Assembly (NCBI GenBank): GCA_014192625.1
Contig: BJHM01000023.1
Coordinates: forward strand, 1-64,000
DNA: 64,000 bases
Reading direction: 5' to 3'
Source of the DNA: Planctomycetota bacterium
GTDB taxonomy: Bacteria > Planctomycetota > UBA1135 > UBA2386
The notes below the pieces were generated by a model, which had not been told where the DNA came from, did no database searches, and was given only the letters and a program-made list of their open reading frames with translations. Positions 35,186-44,402 of the stretch are shown here, in pieces. A program made the position numbers and the translations under genes. Position 1 is the stretch's first letter. The number at the start of each line of letters is the position of its first letter.

Positions 35186-35821
35186 ATGGCGTGGGACACG
35201 TGGTTTGGCTATTTCTGGTTGTCACTTTTGTCGAGCCTCGCGCCCGGTCCCGCGGTGTTGTTCGTGGTTGCGCAAGGACTGCGCTGCGGCGTGTGGCGCT
35301 CGGTTGGCGCGAGCTTGGGCATCTTGCTCGCCAATGCATGTTTCTTCGTGCTGGCGGGGTTCGGCGTCGGCGCACTGCTGCAGTCACAGCCGGTGCTATA
35401 TGCGATCCTGCGCTGGGGCGGCGTGCTGTTTGTCGCGTGGCTTGGCGTGCAATGTTTGCGCAGTCGCGGTCTGTCTTTGCCGCGCGGCAAGCTGGAACAG
35501 GCGGGGGCGCTGCCATCGTTTGGTGCGCTGCTTTGGCGCGGGTTCGTGTTGCAGTTTGCCAACCCCAAGGCGCTGCTCTTTTTTGGCGCGCTGCTGCCAC
35601 CGTTCCTCGATATCCAATCGACCGCGTGGCCGATTGGTTGGCAGGTATTCGTCTTGGGTGCAACTTCGCTGGTGGAAGAGTTCTTTGTGCTGCTTGGCTA
35701 CGGGTGGCTCAGCGGCGCGGCGAGCGCACGCTTGCAGAACCCAAACTTTGCGCAGTGGCTCGACCGAGTCGCAGGCGGAATGTTGCTGACGATTGCTTCA
35801 TGGGTCGTGTGGCGCGGCTGA
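35186..35821 (+). CDS. LysE/RhtB family amino-acid exporter
   Basis: A 211-residue membrane protein with six predicted helices. Family landmarks are SLLSSLAPGPAVLFVVAQGLRCG near the N-terminus, VGASLGILLANACFFVLAGFGVGALL, ILRWGGVLFVAWLGVQCLRS, and FVLQFANPKALLFFGALLPPFLD. It should export an amino acid such as threonine, homoserine or lysine. I prefer the ATG at 35186; a GTG at 35162 is in frame. It starts 31 bases after the L14 fragment and lies 102 bases before dnaE2. Confidence 0.88.
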   Translation: MAWDTWFGYFWLSLLSSLAPGPAVLFVVAQGLRCGVWRSVGASLGILLANACFFVLAGFGVGALLQSQPVLYAILRWGGVLFVAWLGVQCLRSRGLSLPRGKLEQAGALPSFGALLWRGFVLQFANPKALLFFGALLPPFLDIQSTAWPIGWQVFVLGATSLVEEFFVLLGYGWLSGAASARLQNPNFAQWLDRVAGGMLLTIASWVVWRG

Positions 35822-35923
35822 CCGACGCTAAAGCCGTAGGCGTCGGGGGGGCAGGCGAGAATCCGCGAATGGCGGCCGAATCCGAGCTTCCTTTGATGTT
35901 AGGTATCCGTTAGGTGTAGGCGC

Positions 35924-38900
35924 ATGGTCTTGTTGCTTGCGCGCACGCACTATTCGCTGCTCACTGCGCCGACAGCGCCGCACGAACTGTGCGAGGAGGC
36001 GGTGTTGCGCGGCCATGATCACTTGGTCTTGGTCGACGGCAATGGGCTCTACGGGCTGTGGCGGTTTGCGCAGGAGGCGGCGCGATTGCACCTGCGGGCG
36101 GTGTTTGGCTGCGAGCTGGTGTGCGGCAACCAGCGGGTGGTGGTGCTGGCAAAAGACCAGCGCGGCTACGCATCGCTGTGCGAACTATTGAGCCGAAGGC
36201 AACTCGAGGCCGACTTTGATTTGCCCCGCGCAGTGGCGCGTCACCATGCTGGGTTGTGGGTGATCTGCGGCGACCTTGCGATGCTGCCGCAACTCGCGGT
36301 GCGCGTGCCGCGCGAGCAGCTGTTGGTGGCGCTCGCGCCAAGTGGCGGCGTGCCTGCGCCAAGTGGCGGTGTGCCAGCGCCAAGTGGCGGCGTGCCAGCG
36401 CCAAGTGGCGGTGTGCCTGCGCCAAGTGGCGGTGCGGCTGCGCCAAGTGGCGGTGTGCCTGCGAGTGACTCAGCGAGTGACTCAGCGGTGCGCAAGGCGC
36501 CAGACCCTGGGCCGCAGTGGCCGCGCCATGAAGTGATCGAGGCGGCTTTGGCGCTCGATCTCGACCTCGTTGCCGTGCACGACGTCTGGTTTGCCAAGCC
36601 TGCGGATCACGCGCTGCATTCGTTGTTCATGGCGGTGAAGTGGAATCGCGCGCTGCGCGGTGCTGCGACGGCCGATGCGATCACGGCGGCGCTGCATGGT
36701 CATCGTCAAGCACCCGCATGGGCGCATCTGCCCGCGCGCGGGACACTGCATCACGGTCATCTCGATCATCCCGCAGCGATCGCAAAGGCCGAGGCAGTGT
36801 TGGCCTCGTGCTCGTTGTCGTTTGGCAAGCACGCACCGGTGTTCCCGCACTACGCAGTGCCGGAGGGCAATTCGCCGGCGTCGTTCTTGCGCCAGGTGGC
36901 GCACGCGGGCCTTGCTGTGTGCATGCCGATGGCTGGCGATGCCGTTCGCGAACGACTCGACCGCGAACTGGCGGTGATCGAGACGATGGGTTTTGCGCCA
37001 TACTTTTTGGTGGTGCACGAGATCGCCGAATTGGCGCGGGTGCGCGGCATCGACTTTGTCGGTCGCGGTTCGGCGGCGGATAGTCTGGTCGCCTACGCGC
37101 TGGGGCTCACCGATGCGGATCCGATTCGCTACGGCCTGATGTTTGAACGGTTCCTAAATGAACGGCGCAGCGAACTCCCCGACATCGATCTCGACTTTTG
37201 CTGGCGTCGCCGTGATGAGTTGATCGAGGCGGTCTACGAGCACTTCGGCCGTGATCGCGTGGCGATGATCTCGACCTACAACACCTGTGGACCACGTTCG
37301 GCCTACGCCGAGGCGGCCAAGGTCGCAGGTTTGCCACCCAACGAAGTGACGCGCCGCAGTCAGCTATTGCCGTGGCATGGCGGTGAGGGTCTCGATCTTT
37401 GTGCCGTCGCGCAGTCGACCGCGGGCTTCTGGCAGCGCGCAATGCTGTCCGATACGCGCGAACTGGAAGTGCTGGCTTTAGCACAGCAATTGCTTGCGGC
37501 ACCCCGCCATCTCGGCGTGCATCCGGGCGGCGTGGTGATGACGCCAGGCAAGGTCGCGCAGTTTGTGCCGCTTGAACGTTCGGCGAAGGGAGTGGTCGTT
37601 GCGCAATACGACAAGCGCGCGCTCGAAGGACTAGGGCTGGTAAAGATCGACCTGCTCGGCAATCGCGCGCTGACGATCGTGCGCGAGTGCCTGCAGTTGT
37701 TGCAGCAGCAGGGCATCGCGGTGCCCGATCTAAAACAGATTGCCGAAGACGATGCTGCGACGGCAACGTTGTTGCGCAGCGGTGGGACGCTCGGTTGCTT
37801 TCAAGTCGAGTCGCCGGCGATGCGCGCTTTGCTGCAACAACTGGATGCGGCAACGATGGACCGCGTGATTCAGGCGGTTGCATTGGTGCGCCCAGGGCCG
37901 GCTGGCGCAGGCATGAAGGACGCGTTTGTTGCGCGCGCGCGCGGCCTCGAACCGGTGACGGCGGCGCATCCGCTGCTCTGCACGGTGTTCGCCGACACGT
38001 TTGGCATCATGCTCTATCAAGAGGATGTGATTCGCGCGGCGATGGCGGTGGCAGGTATGGATGGTGGACAAGGTGATGAACTGCGGCGCCGACTCGGCAA
38101 GCGCGATGGCGATACCGCGCGCGATCTTGATGCGTTCGTGGTTGCTGGCCTAAAGCACGGCATGCCCCGCGTGGCGCTGGAACAGGTCTGGGCCGAGATG
38201 GCGCGGTTTTCTGGATATTCGTTCTGCAAGGCGCATGCAGTTACCTATGGCCGCCTCGCGTATCGCTGTGTGTGGTTGAAAGCGCGCTGGCCCACGGCGT
38301 TTCTTGCGGCGGTGCTCAACAACGATGCGGGCTACTTCGACAAGGGCGTTTATGTTGAGGAGGCGAAGCGACTCGGCGCGCGCTTCCTGCCGCCATGCAT
38401 CAACACCGGCGAGCTTGGTTTTTCGCTCTTGGATGCAACTTCGATCCGGGTTGGTTTGCGCGAGGTGCGCGGCCTCAGCTTGCGCACGCAGCAAGCGATC
38501 TTGTCGGCGCGACGGCTTGGCGGGCCATTTCGTTCTTTCGATGATTTTTTGCAGCGTGTGCGACCGCAGCGCGATGAGGCCGAGCATCTGATCTGCGTTG
38601 GTGCGCTCGATGCCGTTTGCCGATCGCGCCGCGAGTTGCTGTGGCGGTTATCGGTTGCGTATTCGCCGCGCATGCAGCAGCAGCGCGCGGCGGCGGCGGC
38701 ACCTCAGGCGTTGTTTGCCGAGGTTTTTTTGCCATCCGCGGTGCGTTATCCAGATCTGCCGGACCACGACCTTTCGGAGCGCACGCGCTACGAACTCGAC
38801 TTGCTGGGCTATGCGATTTTTGACCATCCGGTCGATGTGCTTTGGCGCGGTGCGGGTGCGCCATCGCGGAGCGGTGTTGTGCCATGCGGTCGGGTCCGCG

Positions 38901-39175
38901 ACTTCCTCGGTCGTGCGATTGCCGTGCATGGTTTTGTTGTCGCGCGCCGTAGCCACCGTGGCAGTGCTGTAAAGGACGGTGGCGAGCCGATGCTGTTCGT
39001 CACACTGGAAGATGGCACCGGCATCATCGAGGCAACGCTATTTCCAAAGGTCTATCAGCTGTGCGGCGGCGAACTCAAAGGCCGTGGTCCCTACCTTGTG
39101 CGCGGCGTAGCTGAGGAACGCCTCGGCGGACTAGGCTTGCGTGTGACGAGCGTGCAGGCGTGGTCGCCGATCTGA
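35924..39175 (+). CDS. dnaE2: Error-prone DNA polymerase III alpha subunit
   Basis: A 1083-residue C-family polymerase. The N-terminal PHP domain begins LLARTHYSLLTAPTAPHELCEEAVLRG, with some metal-site histidines altered. The palm has PDIDLDF (residues 419-425) and Asp576 in LVKIDLLGN as catalytic aspartates; finger and HhH regions follow (KAHAVTYGRLAYRCVWLKA, RPQRDEAEHLICVGALDAV) and an OB fold closes the chain (FVTLEDGTGIIEATLFPKVY). Residues 138-187 are a repeat insertion in the PHP linker (six APSGGVP-type units, then ASDSASDS). DnaE2 carries out lesion bypass with a Y-family partner; the dinB-like gene upstream is the obvious candidate. No imuA or LexA box was found. Confidence 0.93.
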   Translation: MVLLLARTHYSLLTAPTAPHELCEEAVLRGHDHLVLVDGNGLYGLWRFAQEAARLHLRAVFGCELVCGNQRVVVLAKDQRGYASLCELLSRRQLEADFDLPRAVARHHAGLWVICGDLAMLPQLAVRVPREQLLVALAPSGGVPAPSGGVPAPSGGVPAPSGGVPAPSGGAAAPSGGVPASDSASDSAVRKAPDPGPQWPRHEVIEAALALDLDLVAVHDVWFAKPADHALHSLFMAVKWNRALRGAATADAITAALHGHRQAPAWAHLPARGTLHHGHLDHPAAIAKAEAVLASCSLSFGKHAPVFPHYAVPEGNSPASFLRQVAHAGLAVCMPMAGDAVRERLDRELAVIETMGFAPYFLVVHEIAELARVRGIDFVGRGSAADSLVAYALGLTDADPIRYGLMFERFLNERRSELPDIDLDFCWRRRDELIEAVYEHFGRDRVAMISTYNTCGPRSAYAEAAKVAGLPPNEVTRRSQLLPWHGGEGLDLCAVAQSTAGFWQRAMLSDTRELEVLALAQQLLAAPRHLGVHPGGVVMTPGKVAQFVPLERSAKGVVVAQYDKRALEGLGLVKIDLLGNRALTIVRECLQLLQQQGIAVPDLKQIAEDDAATATLLRSGGTLGCFQVESPAMRALLQQLDAATMDRVIQAVALVRPGPAGAGMKDAFVARARGLEPVTAAHPLLCTVFADTFGIMLYQEDVIRAAMAVAGMDGGQGDELRRRLGKRDGDTARDLDAFVVAGLKHGMPRVALEQVWAEMARFSGYSFCKAHAVTYGRLAYRCVWLKARWPTAFLAAVLNNDAGYFDKGVYVEEAKRLGARFLPPCINTGELGFSLLDATSIRVGLREVRGLSLRTQQAILSARRLGGPFRSFDDFLQRVRPQRDEAEHLICVGALDAVCRSRRELLWRLSVAYSPRMQQQRAAAAAPQALFAEVFLPSAVRYPDLPDHDLSERTRYELDLLGYAIFDHPVDVLWRGAGAPSRSGVVPCGRVRDFLGRAIAVHGFVVARRSHRGSAVKDGGEPMLFVTLEDGTGIIEATLFPKVYQLCGGELKGRGPYLVRGVAEERLGGLGLRVTSVQAWSPI
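36335..36484 (+). repeat. In-frame 21-base and 12-base repeats inside dnaE2
   Basis: Six 21-base units based on GCGCCAAGTGGCGGYGTGCC encode APSGGVP (one copy APSGGAA), followed by two exact 12-base units GCGAGTGACTCA encoding ASDS. The units lie in the PHP-domain linker. Near-identity of copies suggests recent expansion. Confidence 0.95.
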
Positions 39176-39219
39176 CCAGCGCGCAAGCGCGCACGTTGGC
39201 GCAAGCACAGGCCGCGCCC

Positions 39220-39333
39220 GCACCCGAGTGAGTCATGCACCCGAGTGAGTCATGCACCCGAGTGAGTCATGCACCCGAGTGAGTCATGCACCCGAGTAAG
39301 TCATGCACCCGAGTAAGTCATGCACCCGAGTGA
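39220..39333. repeat. 17-base tandem repeat downstream of dnaE2
   Basis: Six full copies of GCACCCGAGTGAGTCAT and a partial seventh; copies five and six carry TAAG for TGAG. The array begins 45 bases after the dnaE2 stop. There are no spacers, so this is a minisatellite, not CRISPR. The 240 bases between dnaE2 and the DCC gene hold nothing else that I can support. Confidence 0.95.
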
Positions 39334-39415
39334 TCGGTGCTGCAGACAAAAGTGGCATGGTAAGTGCGATGCAGAATGGCGTGGGTGAGATGGGCGTTGC
39401 AGTTGCGGCAGTTTG

Positions 39416-39808
39416 TCAGCCGGATGAGCAGTGGTCGCTGGCGCAGCGACGACCAAAGAGGCGGCCGAGGGGAATGCGATAGCGCGCAAAAACCAGATAG
39501 CCGAGATCGAAGCCCCAGCGGATGACGGGCCAGCCGCTAGGGGACATCACCCAGCCGAGGCCTGCGGCACGCCATGCGGCGCGGATCGCTGGCATCCCTT
39601 CGATCACGGTGCCATCTGCCGTGATACCGTGCAGTCGCGCGTGCACGCGTTCCTTGGTGAGGCCGTAGCGTCCCGGCTGAAAGTCCTTCGCCGCAATGTC
39701 GATTGCGTGCAACAAACCGCGGCGGTCGTGGCGTTGCAGCCATTGGACCTCCATTCGGCAAAACGGACATTCACTGTCAAACAGCAGCGTGAATGATTGC
39801 CGTGTCAT
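39416..39808 (-). CDS. DCC-family thiol-disulfide oxidoreductase-like protein (DUF393)
   Basis: A 130-residue protein with the signature FTLLFDSECPFCRMEVQWLQ, where DxxCPFC gives the family its DCC name, and a later GMPAIRAAWRAAGLGWVMS plus LGYLVFARYRIPLGRLFGRR. The two cysteines are ordinary codons. The family is thioredoxin-like and poorly characterised. The ATG at 39808 is chosen because homology begins there; an upstream ATG at 39868 would overlap the end of the fucosidase gene by four bases. It may be the last gene of a minus-strand unit with the fucosidase and TlpA-like genes. Confidence 0.78.
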   Translation of the reverse strand: MTRQSFTLLFDSECPFCRMEVQWLQRHDRRGLLHAIDIAAKDFQPGRYGLTKERVHARLHGITADGTVIEGMPAIRAAWRAAGLGWVMSPSGWPVIRWGFDLGYLVFARYRIPLGRLFGRRCASDHCSSG

Positions 39809-39864
39809 GCGATGTCGTTCGCTGCTGGCGGCGGTTTCGATGCAGCGCGAAAAGATAGTCAGCG

Positions 39865-42846
39865 TCATCGCAAAGTGATTGGGCTCAGCAGCACTTGGGC
39901 TTTGCTGGTGGCAATCACCGTGAACACCTGCTCGGCCACTCGTGTCACCGGGATTTCGGTGCCATTGCTGCTGGCTGTGACTGGCCAGCGGCTGCGGACG
40001 CGCACCGGACCGTCAGCGCCGGCCACGCGCAAGAGCTTGGCTGCGAGCAGTTCGCCAGCTGCCCATTGTTCCTCGACTTCGATGCCGCCGCGGGCGCGCA
40101 AGCCAATCACTTTGCCATCGCGCCACTGCGTTGGCAGTGCCGGCAGCAAGTGCACGGTATAGTCCTCGCCGTCAAGTTCGCGATGACTCTGCAACAACAA
40201 CTCAGCGATCGCCGCGGTGCCGCCGAGGTTGCCGTCGATTTGAAATGGCGGGTGTGCGCAGAACAGGTTTTGGTAAGTGCCGCCGTGGTTCATGTCAAAC
40301 CCGAGTTGACCGATCGGCCGCAACAGCTGGGTGAGCATTAGAAGTGCATGATCGCCATCGCCGAGCCGCGCCCACATGCCAGCTTTGTTGGCGAGGGACC
40401 AGCCGGTGCCGTCGTCGCCACGCCGTTGTAAAGTCACACGCGCGGCCTTGGCGAGATCCGGCGTGCCACGCGGCGTGATTTGATTGCCTGGCCAGAGGCC
40501 ATACAGGTTCGACACGTGGCGGTGGTGGGGCTCCGGTTCCGTAAAGTCCTCGAGCCACTCCTGCACTTGGCCGTATTTGCCAATCTGGTGCGGCGCGAGC
40601 AGCTTGCGCTTCGTAGCGAGTTCGTGCGCAAACTCTGCATCGACCCCGAGGATCGCTGCCGCCTCGATCACGTTGCCGAACAGTTCGCGCACGATCTGCT
40701 GGTCCATTGTTGGCCCCATGCAGATGTTTGCCTGTTGACCATCCTTGCTGATGAATGCGTTCTCAGGCGAGTTTGACACGCCGGTCACGAGCCAGCCGTG
40801 CTCGGGTTCGGTGACCAACGTTGCGAGGTAAAATTGCGCCGACTCCTTGAGTGTTGGATAAGCGCGCTGCAAAAACTTCCGGTCTTTGGTGAACGCGTAG
40901 TGCTCGGCGAGATGGCGGCACAACCAGCCACTGCCGGAGTTGGTGGCGCCCCAGTTTGCTTGCTCGCCCGGCGACGTGAAACCCCAGACGTTGGTGATCA
41001 CGTGTGCAACAAACCCTAGCGCGCCGTAGTAGGCCTTCGCGGTGCGGCGGCCAGGCAAAACCAGCGACTCGATCAACGCGATCATCGGCTCATGGCACTC
41101 GATCAAATTGGTGGTCAGTGCTGGCCAGTAGTTCATCTGGACGTTGATGTCCAAGTGGTAGTCGCCGTTCCATGGCGTCTGTATCTCAGGGGCCCAAAGG
41201 CCTTGCAGGTTGGCGGGCAGCGAGCCGTTGCGCGAACTCGAAGCCAGTAGGTAGCGGCCGTAGAGGAAGTAGGTGGCGAACAAGTCCGGGTCCGCGCCGC
41301 CGTTGGCGAGGTCGCGCAGTCGCTGTGCCGTCGAGAAGGCGCGCCGCTCGTGGCCACCGAGGTCGAGTGTCGTGTGATCTTCTGGCAGTGGTATTTTTGG
41401 TTTTGGGTTGGCAGCGTTCGTGGCGTTTAGCGCGTGTTCGACCGCATCCATTAGCCCGAGCACTGGTGCGCTCGGTGCGAAAGGCTCGGTCGCCAACCGC
41501 CGTTGTTCCTCGATGTGCTGCTTCAGCGGCGAATTCAGATCGGTGCCCATCGCAACATAAAGTGCAAACGCCGTGGCACCGCGAATGTGCAGCGTTGCAC
41601 CGTCGGTCGTGATGTTTGCATTGGCCGCTACGGCGGACATTCGCGCTAAGAACTGCACGCCATCCCCGCCGTGGCCGTTCACAAGCGCACCCCGCATTTC
41701 GAGCGTGTGATTATCCTGCGCCGTCACGGTAGCGCGTTCGCTGCGCCGCAGGGTCACATCGACATCGAGCGGTTCACCCGTGGCCTGCCATTTTGCGCGG
41801 ATCGTGCCTTGCTCGATGCTCAATTGCCGCAGGTGCTGCGCGCCGTTTTCAGTGGTGAAGGTCACGGCTGCCTTGCCACCGGTCCACACGTTTGTCGGCA
41901 GTTGCAAGGTCCGTAGGTAGTTCGTTGCCTCGCAAAAGCAAGGCTTGCCGTTCCTGTCGAGCCAAGTGATCTCGAGATCACAAAACGTCTGGTAACAACC
42001 AAACGGAACGTCCTTGCCGTTGCCGTTGCCGCTGCCTTTTCCGGCGCAGGTGAAGGTCGCATTGACAAGTTGTTCGGCTGCCTGGTAATCGCCATGTGCG
42101 ATCAGTTCGCGGATGCGCGGCAGGTTTTTATATGCCTCCGGTCGGTCTGCCAGCGGGTCTTCGCTACCGCTCCACATCGAGTTTTCGTTGAGCACGATGC
42201 GGTCTTGTGCGACGCCGCCAAACCACGTGGCGCCCAGTCGGCCATCGCCGAGCGGCATTGCTTCGACAAATTGCAAAGCTGGCCGGTCGCTCCACAACGC
42301 AATCCCCTCCGGCGCCGTTGCCTTGCCGGCGAAGGTGATCGCGCCCAGGTTCTTTCGTGCCGGTTTCACTTCGTGTGACACGAATGTCGGCCACAACAGA
42401 TTGCAGTGATCCGCACTATTGCCGTCGCCGCCATCGGTGATTTTGAGCCGCAGTTGTTTGCCGCCGGTGATCTCTGCCGCGAGCCACTGCGGACTTTCGC
42501 CGCCATGTTGCACCTCGCTTCGGTGCCGCAGTTCCCCGTCGAGCCAAACCTCGAGTGCGATCGAGCCGTTGCCGCCACGCTCGGCAGCTACGCCAAACCA
42601 ACAGGTAAACCAATGCATGTTGCCGGGGATGACGAACGTCAGTTCCGCCGGTGCATGCGTGCCGATGCCGGACTCGCAAAGGACCGTGCCGACCAACAGC
42701 GGCAGTCCGTCGATGCTGCGATTGTCGTGCGCCGTGCCGTAGCCGCAGCTAGCCGTGGTCGCGTTGGCGAGGCTTAGAGGCCGGTCTTTTACTTGCGCAG
42801 TTAGCGGTGAAAGCGACAGCAAAACAATGGCTAGGCAGCGTGGCAT
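39865..42846 (-). CDS. Exported GH95 alpha-L-fucosidase (or related galactosidase) with NPCBM domain
   Basis: A 993-residue protein with a short signal peptide ([18 protein letters not shown]). Residues about 20-160 match an NPCBM carbohydrate-binding module ([34 protein letters not shown]). The rest is GH95: [32 protein letters not shown], then [20 protein letters not shown] around the catalytic asparagines, [20 protein letters not shown], and [25 protein letters not shown]. It should remove terminal alpha-linked fucose from algal or host glycans. The DIN in place of NIN near the active site may alter specificity. It starts 49 bases after the TlpA-like gene. Confidence 0.92.
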   Translation of the reverse strand: MPRCLAIVLLSLSPLTAQVKDRPLSLANATTASCGYGTAHDNRSIDGLPLLVGTVLCESGIGTHAPAELTFVIPGNMHWFTCWFGVAAERGGNGSIALEVWLDGELRHRSEVQHGGESPQWLAAEITGGKQLRLKITDGGDGNSADHCNLLWPTFVSHEVKPARKNLGAITFAGKATAPEGIALWSDRPALQFVEAMPLGDGRLGATWFGGVAQDRIVLNENSMWSGSEDPLADRPEAYKNLPRIRELIAHGDYQAAEQLVNATFTCAGKGSGNGNGKDVPFGCYQTFCDLEITWLDRNGKPCFCEATNYLRTLQLPTNVWTGGKAAVTFTTENGAQHLRQLSIEQGTIRAKWQATGEPLDVDVTLRRSERATVTAQDNHTLEMRGALVNGHGGDGVQFLARMSAVAANANITTDGATLHIRGATAFALYVAMGTDLNSPLKQHIEEQRRLATEPFAPSAPVLGLMDAVEHALNATNAANPKPKIPLPEDHTTLDLGGHERRAFSTAQRLRDLANGGADPDLFATYFLYGRYLLASSSRNGSLPANLQGLWAPEIQTPWNGDYHLDINVQMNYWPALTTNLIECHEPMIALIESLVLPGRRTAKAYYGALGFVAHVITNVWGFTSPGEQANWGATNSGSGWLCRHLAEHYAFTKDRKFLQRAYPTLKESAQFYLATLVTEPEHGWLVTGVSNSPENAFISKDGQQANICMGPTMDQQIVRELFGNVIEAAAILGVDAEFAHELATKRKLLAPHQIGKYGQVQEWLEDFTEPEPHHRHVSNLYGLWPGNQITPRGTPDLAKAARVTLQRRGDDGTGWSLANKAGMWARLGDGDHALLMLTQLLRPIGQLGFDMNHGGTYQNLFCAHPPFQIDGNLGGTAAIAELLLQSHRELDGEDYTVHLLPALPTQWRDGKVIGLRARGGIEVEEQWAAGELLAAKLLRVAGADGPVRVRSRWPVTASSNGTEIPVTRVAEQVFTVIATSKAQVLLSPITLR

Positions 42847-42895
42847 GGCCGTTCATGCTAATCGCAGCTGCACCAGCATCTGCGGTCGCCCGGCA

Positions 42896-44197
42896 CTACT
42901 TTTTGCCGGTGGTCTTTGCCTGCAACTCGGCCAGCAACGACAAGATTGCCTGTTCCGCAGCTTCATCGCGCAGATCTTTAAAGCGGATCACGCCGTCTGC
43001 ATCCAGGACATAAGTCGTCGGCCAGCCGTGCACGTTCCATGTTTTCGCGATTGGCCCGTTTGTGCTGCCGCCGTCAAACCAGTGGCGCCACGTGATCTGT
43101 TCTTTTTCGAGTGTCTTTAGGAGCTCGTTTTTGTCCTTGTCACTATTGATGCCAAGCAGGGCGAACGGCTTATCTGCGAGCTTTTGCACGAGCGACCGCT
43201 CATGCGGGATCATTGCCCGGCAAGGGCCTCACCAGAATCCCCAGAAGTCGAGGAACACGACCTTGCCGCGATAGTCGCTGAGTTGAAATGTCTTGCCGTC
43301 GAGGTCTTGGCCAACAATCTCAGGTGCGTGTTTGCCGATGGTGAGGTTGCGGATTTCGAATAGGTCATGCTTTGCGGCATCTGCGAGCGTGCCGGTGCGT
43401 GTTTTTACATCGCCGTAGTTGCTTTCGACCGCTTCGAGCAAGTCTTCGCCTTTTTTGTGCATCGCAGTGATGTCGCAGGAAGACATTGCGTCGAGCCATG
43501 CATCGCCATGCATTTTTTGCAGCCGCGTTTTGAGTTGCGCGTCGTCGCCTGCTTGCAACTTTTGTGCTAGTTCGGCTCGCTGGAGATACATTTTCGCCAG
43601 CGTGTAGCAGGCGTTGCCTTTTACGGCGTGATGAGGGCTTTGGTCCTTCACCTTGCTGACGAAGTTTTCAGCTAGCGTCGTGTCGTTGGCACCGCTGATC
43701 GCCCGACAGGCATCGCCAAGCAACTCGTCATTGATGTGATCTTGCAACAGCGTGTTGAGGATCTCAGCAATGCTGTTGCTGCCACTTTTCTGCAAGCCAA
43801 GCGGCACACTGCTCGTGTCACGCACACCAAGCACGAGTTCTTCGATGTTATCGTGATCCAAGTCGGCGGCCAACGGCAGCGCCCAGACGAGGCAGGCCGC
43901 CGCTGCGGGGGTCTTTGGCGATTGTTCGGCGATTGCCAACGCGCTGGCAATGTAGGCCTCAGGCTTTGGATATTTCTCCGCAAGCAGCGTTGACCGTTCG
44001 GCAGCGGTTTTGGCTTTGGATAATTCCTTCTGGATGTCCTGCATGGCCTTGTCGAAGCCTGTTTTCAGGACCAAAAACTGTGCGTCCGGCGAAACTTTCG
44101 CCAGCGCCGGTTCTTGCGTTGTGACTGCGCGCAGGCCTGGGGCAGATACCAGCAGCAAAACAATGCCCAATGCCAACAACGGATGAGTGAGTTGCAA
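42896..44197 (-). CDS. TlpA-like thioredoxin-fold selenoprotein, copy 1 (TGA read as Sec323)
   Basis: Read through one in-frame TGA (43229-43231) this is a 433-residue exported protein. A signal peptide (LLALGIVLLLVSAPGLRA) is followed by about 260 mostly helical residues and a C-terminal TlpA domain: IGKHAPEIVGQDLDGKTFQL, VVFLDFWGFW-U-GPCRAMIP, then HERSLVQKL, WNVHGWPTTYVLDADGVIRF. The TGA stands exactly where the first Cys of WCGPC belongs; the second Cys (326) is kept. A hairpin with loop GGUC lies 24-43 bases after the TGA. The terminal stop is TAG. The start is TTG at 44197 with GGAG six bases upstream. It probably catalyses thiol-disulfide exchange in the envelope. Confidence 0.9.
43186..43205 (-). 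promoter_or_regulatory. Candidate SECIS hairpin, TlpA-like copy 1
   Basis: On the minus strand, GCAUGAGC pairs with GCUCGUGC across a four-base loop GGUC, giving eight pairs including one G-U. The loop starts 32 bases after the TGA. Bacterial SECIS elements lie inside the coding region just after UGA and carry G in the first loop positions, as here; the E. coli fdhF loop is also GGUC-like. Confidence 0.75.
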
Positions 44198-44402
44198 GCT
44201 GATCTCCGATAGCCAGAAATAGGCTGTCGGCGGTTTTAGCAGAACTTTGGATCGCGCGGCGGCCGGCGATGATTTTAGCCCGTTTTTTGCAAGTTGCAGA
44301 TGCGTCTCTTTGTATCCATTGGTGGACGCGTGCGAGCTTGGCGCTACATTTTTGCCGCGCAGTTTTTGCGCTCACAAAAAAGCAACTTAATCGAACAACA
44401 TC

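Noticed and set aside
35924-39175. Mobile-element capture of the polymerase region because of its repeats
   Set aside because: No transposase, integrase, terminal inverted repeats or target duplication could be found, and base use looks like the rest of the window.
39220-39333. CRISPR array
   Set aside because: Units are 17 bases and directly abutting with no spacers; no cas gene is in the window.
43186-43231. Nonsense mutation or sequencing error as the cause of the TGA in the TlpA-like gene
   Set aside because: The same TGA occurs at the same codon in a diverged paralogue at 55921, with in-frame sequence after it conserved to the end; two independent errors at the catalytic Cys are improbable.
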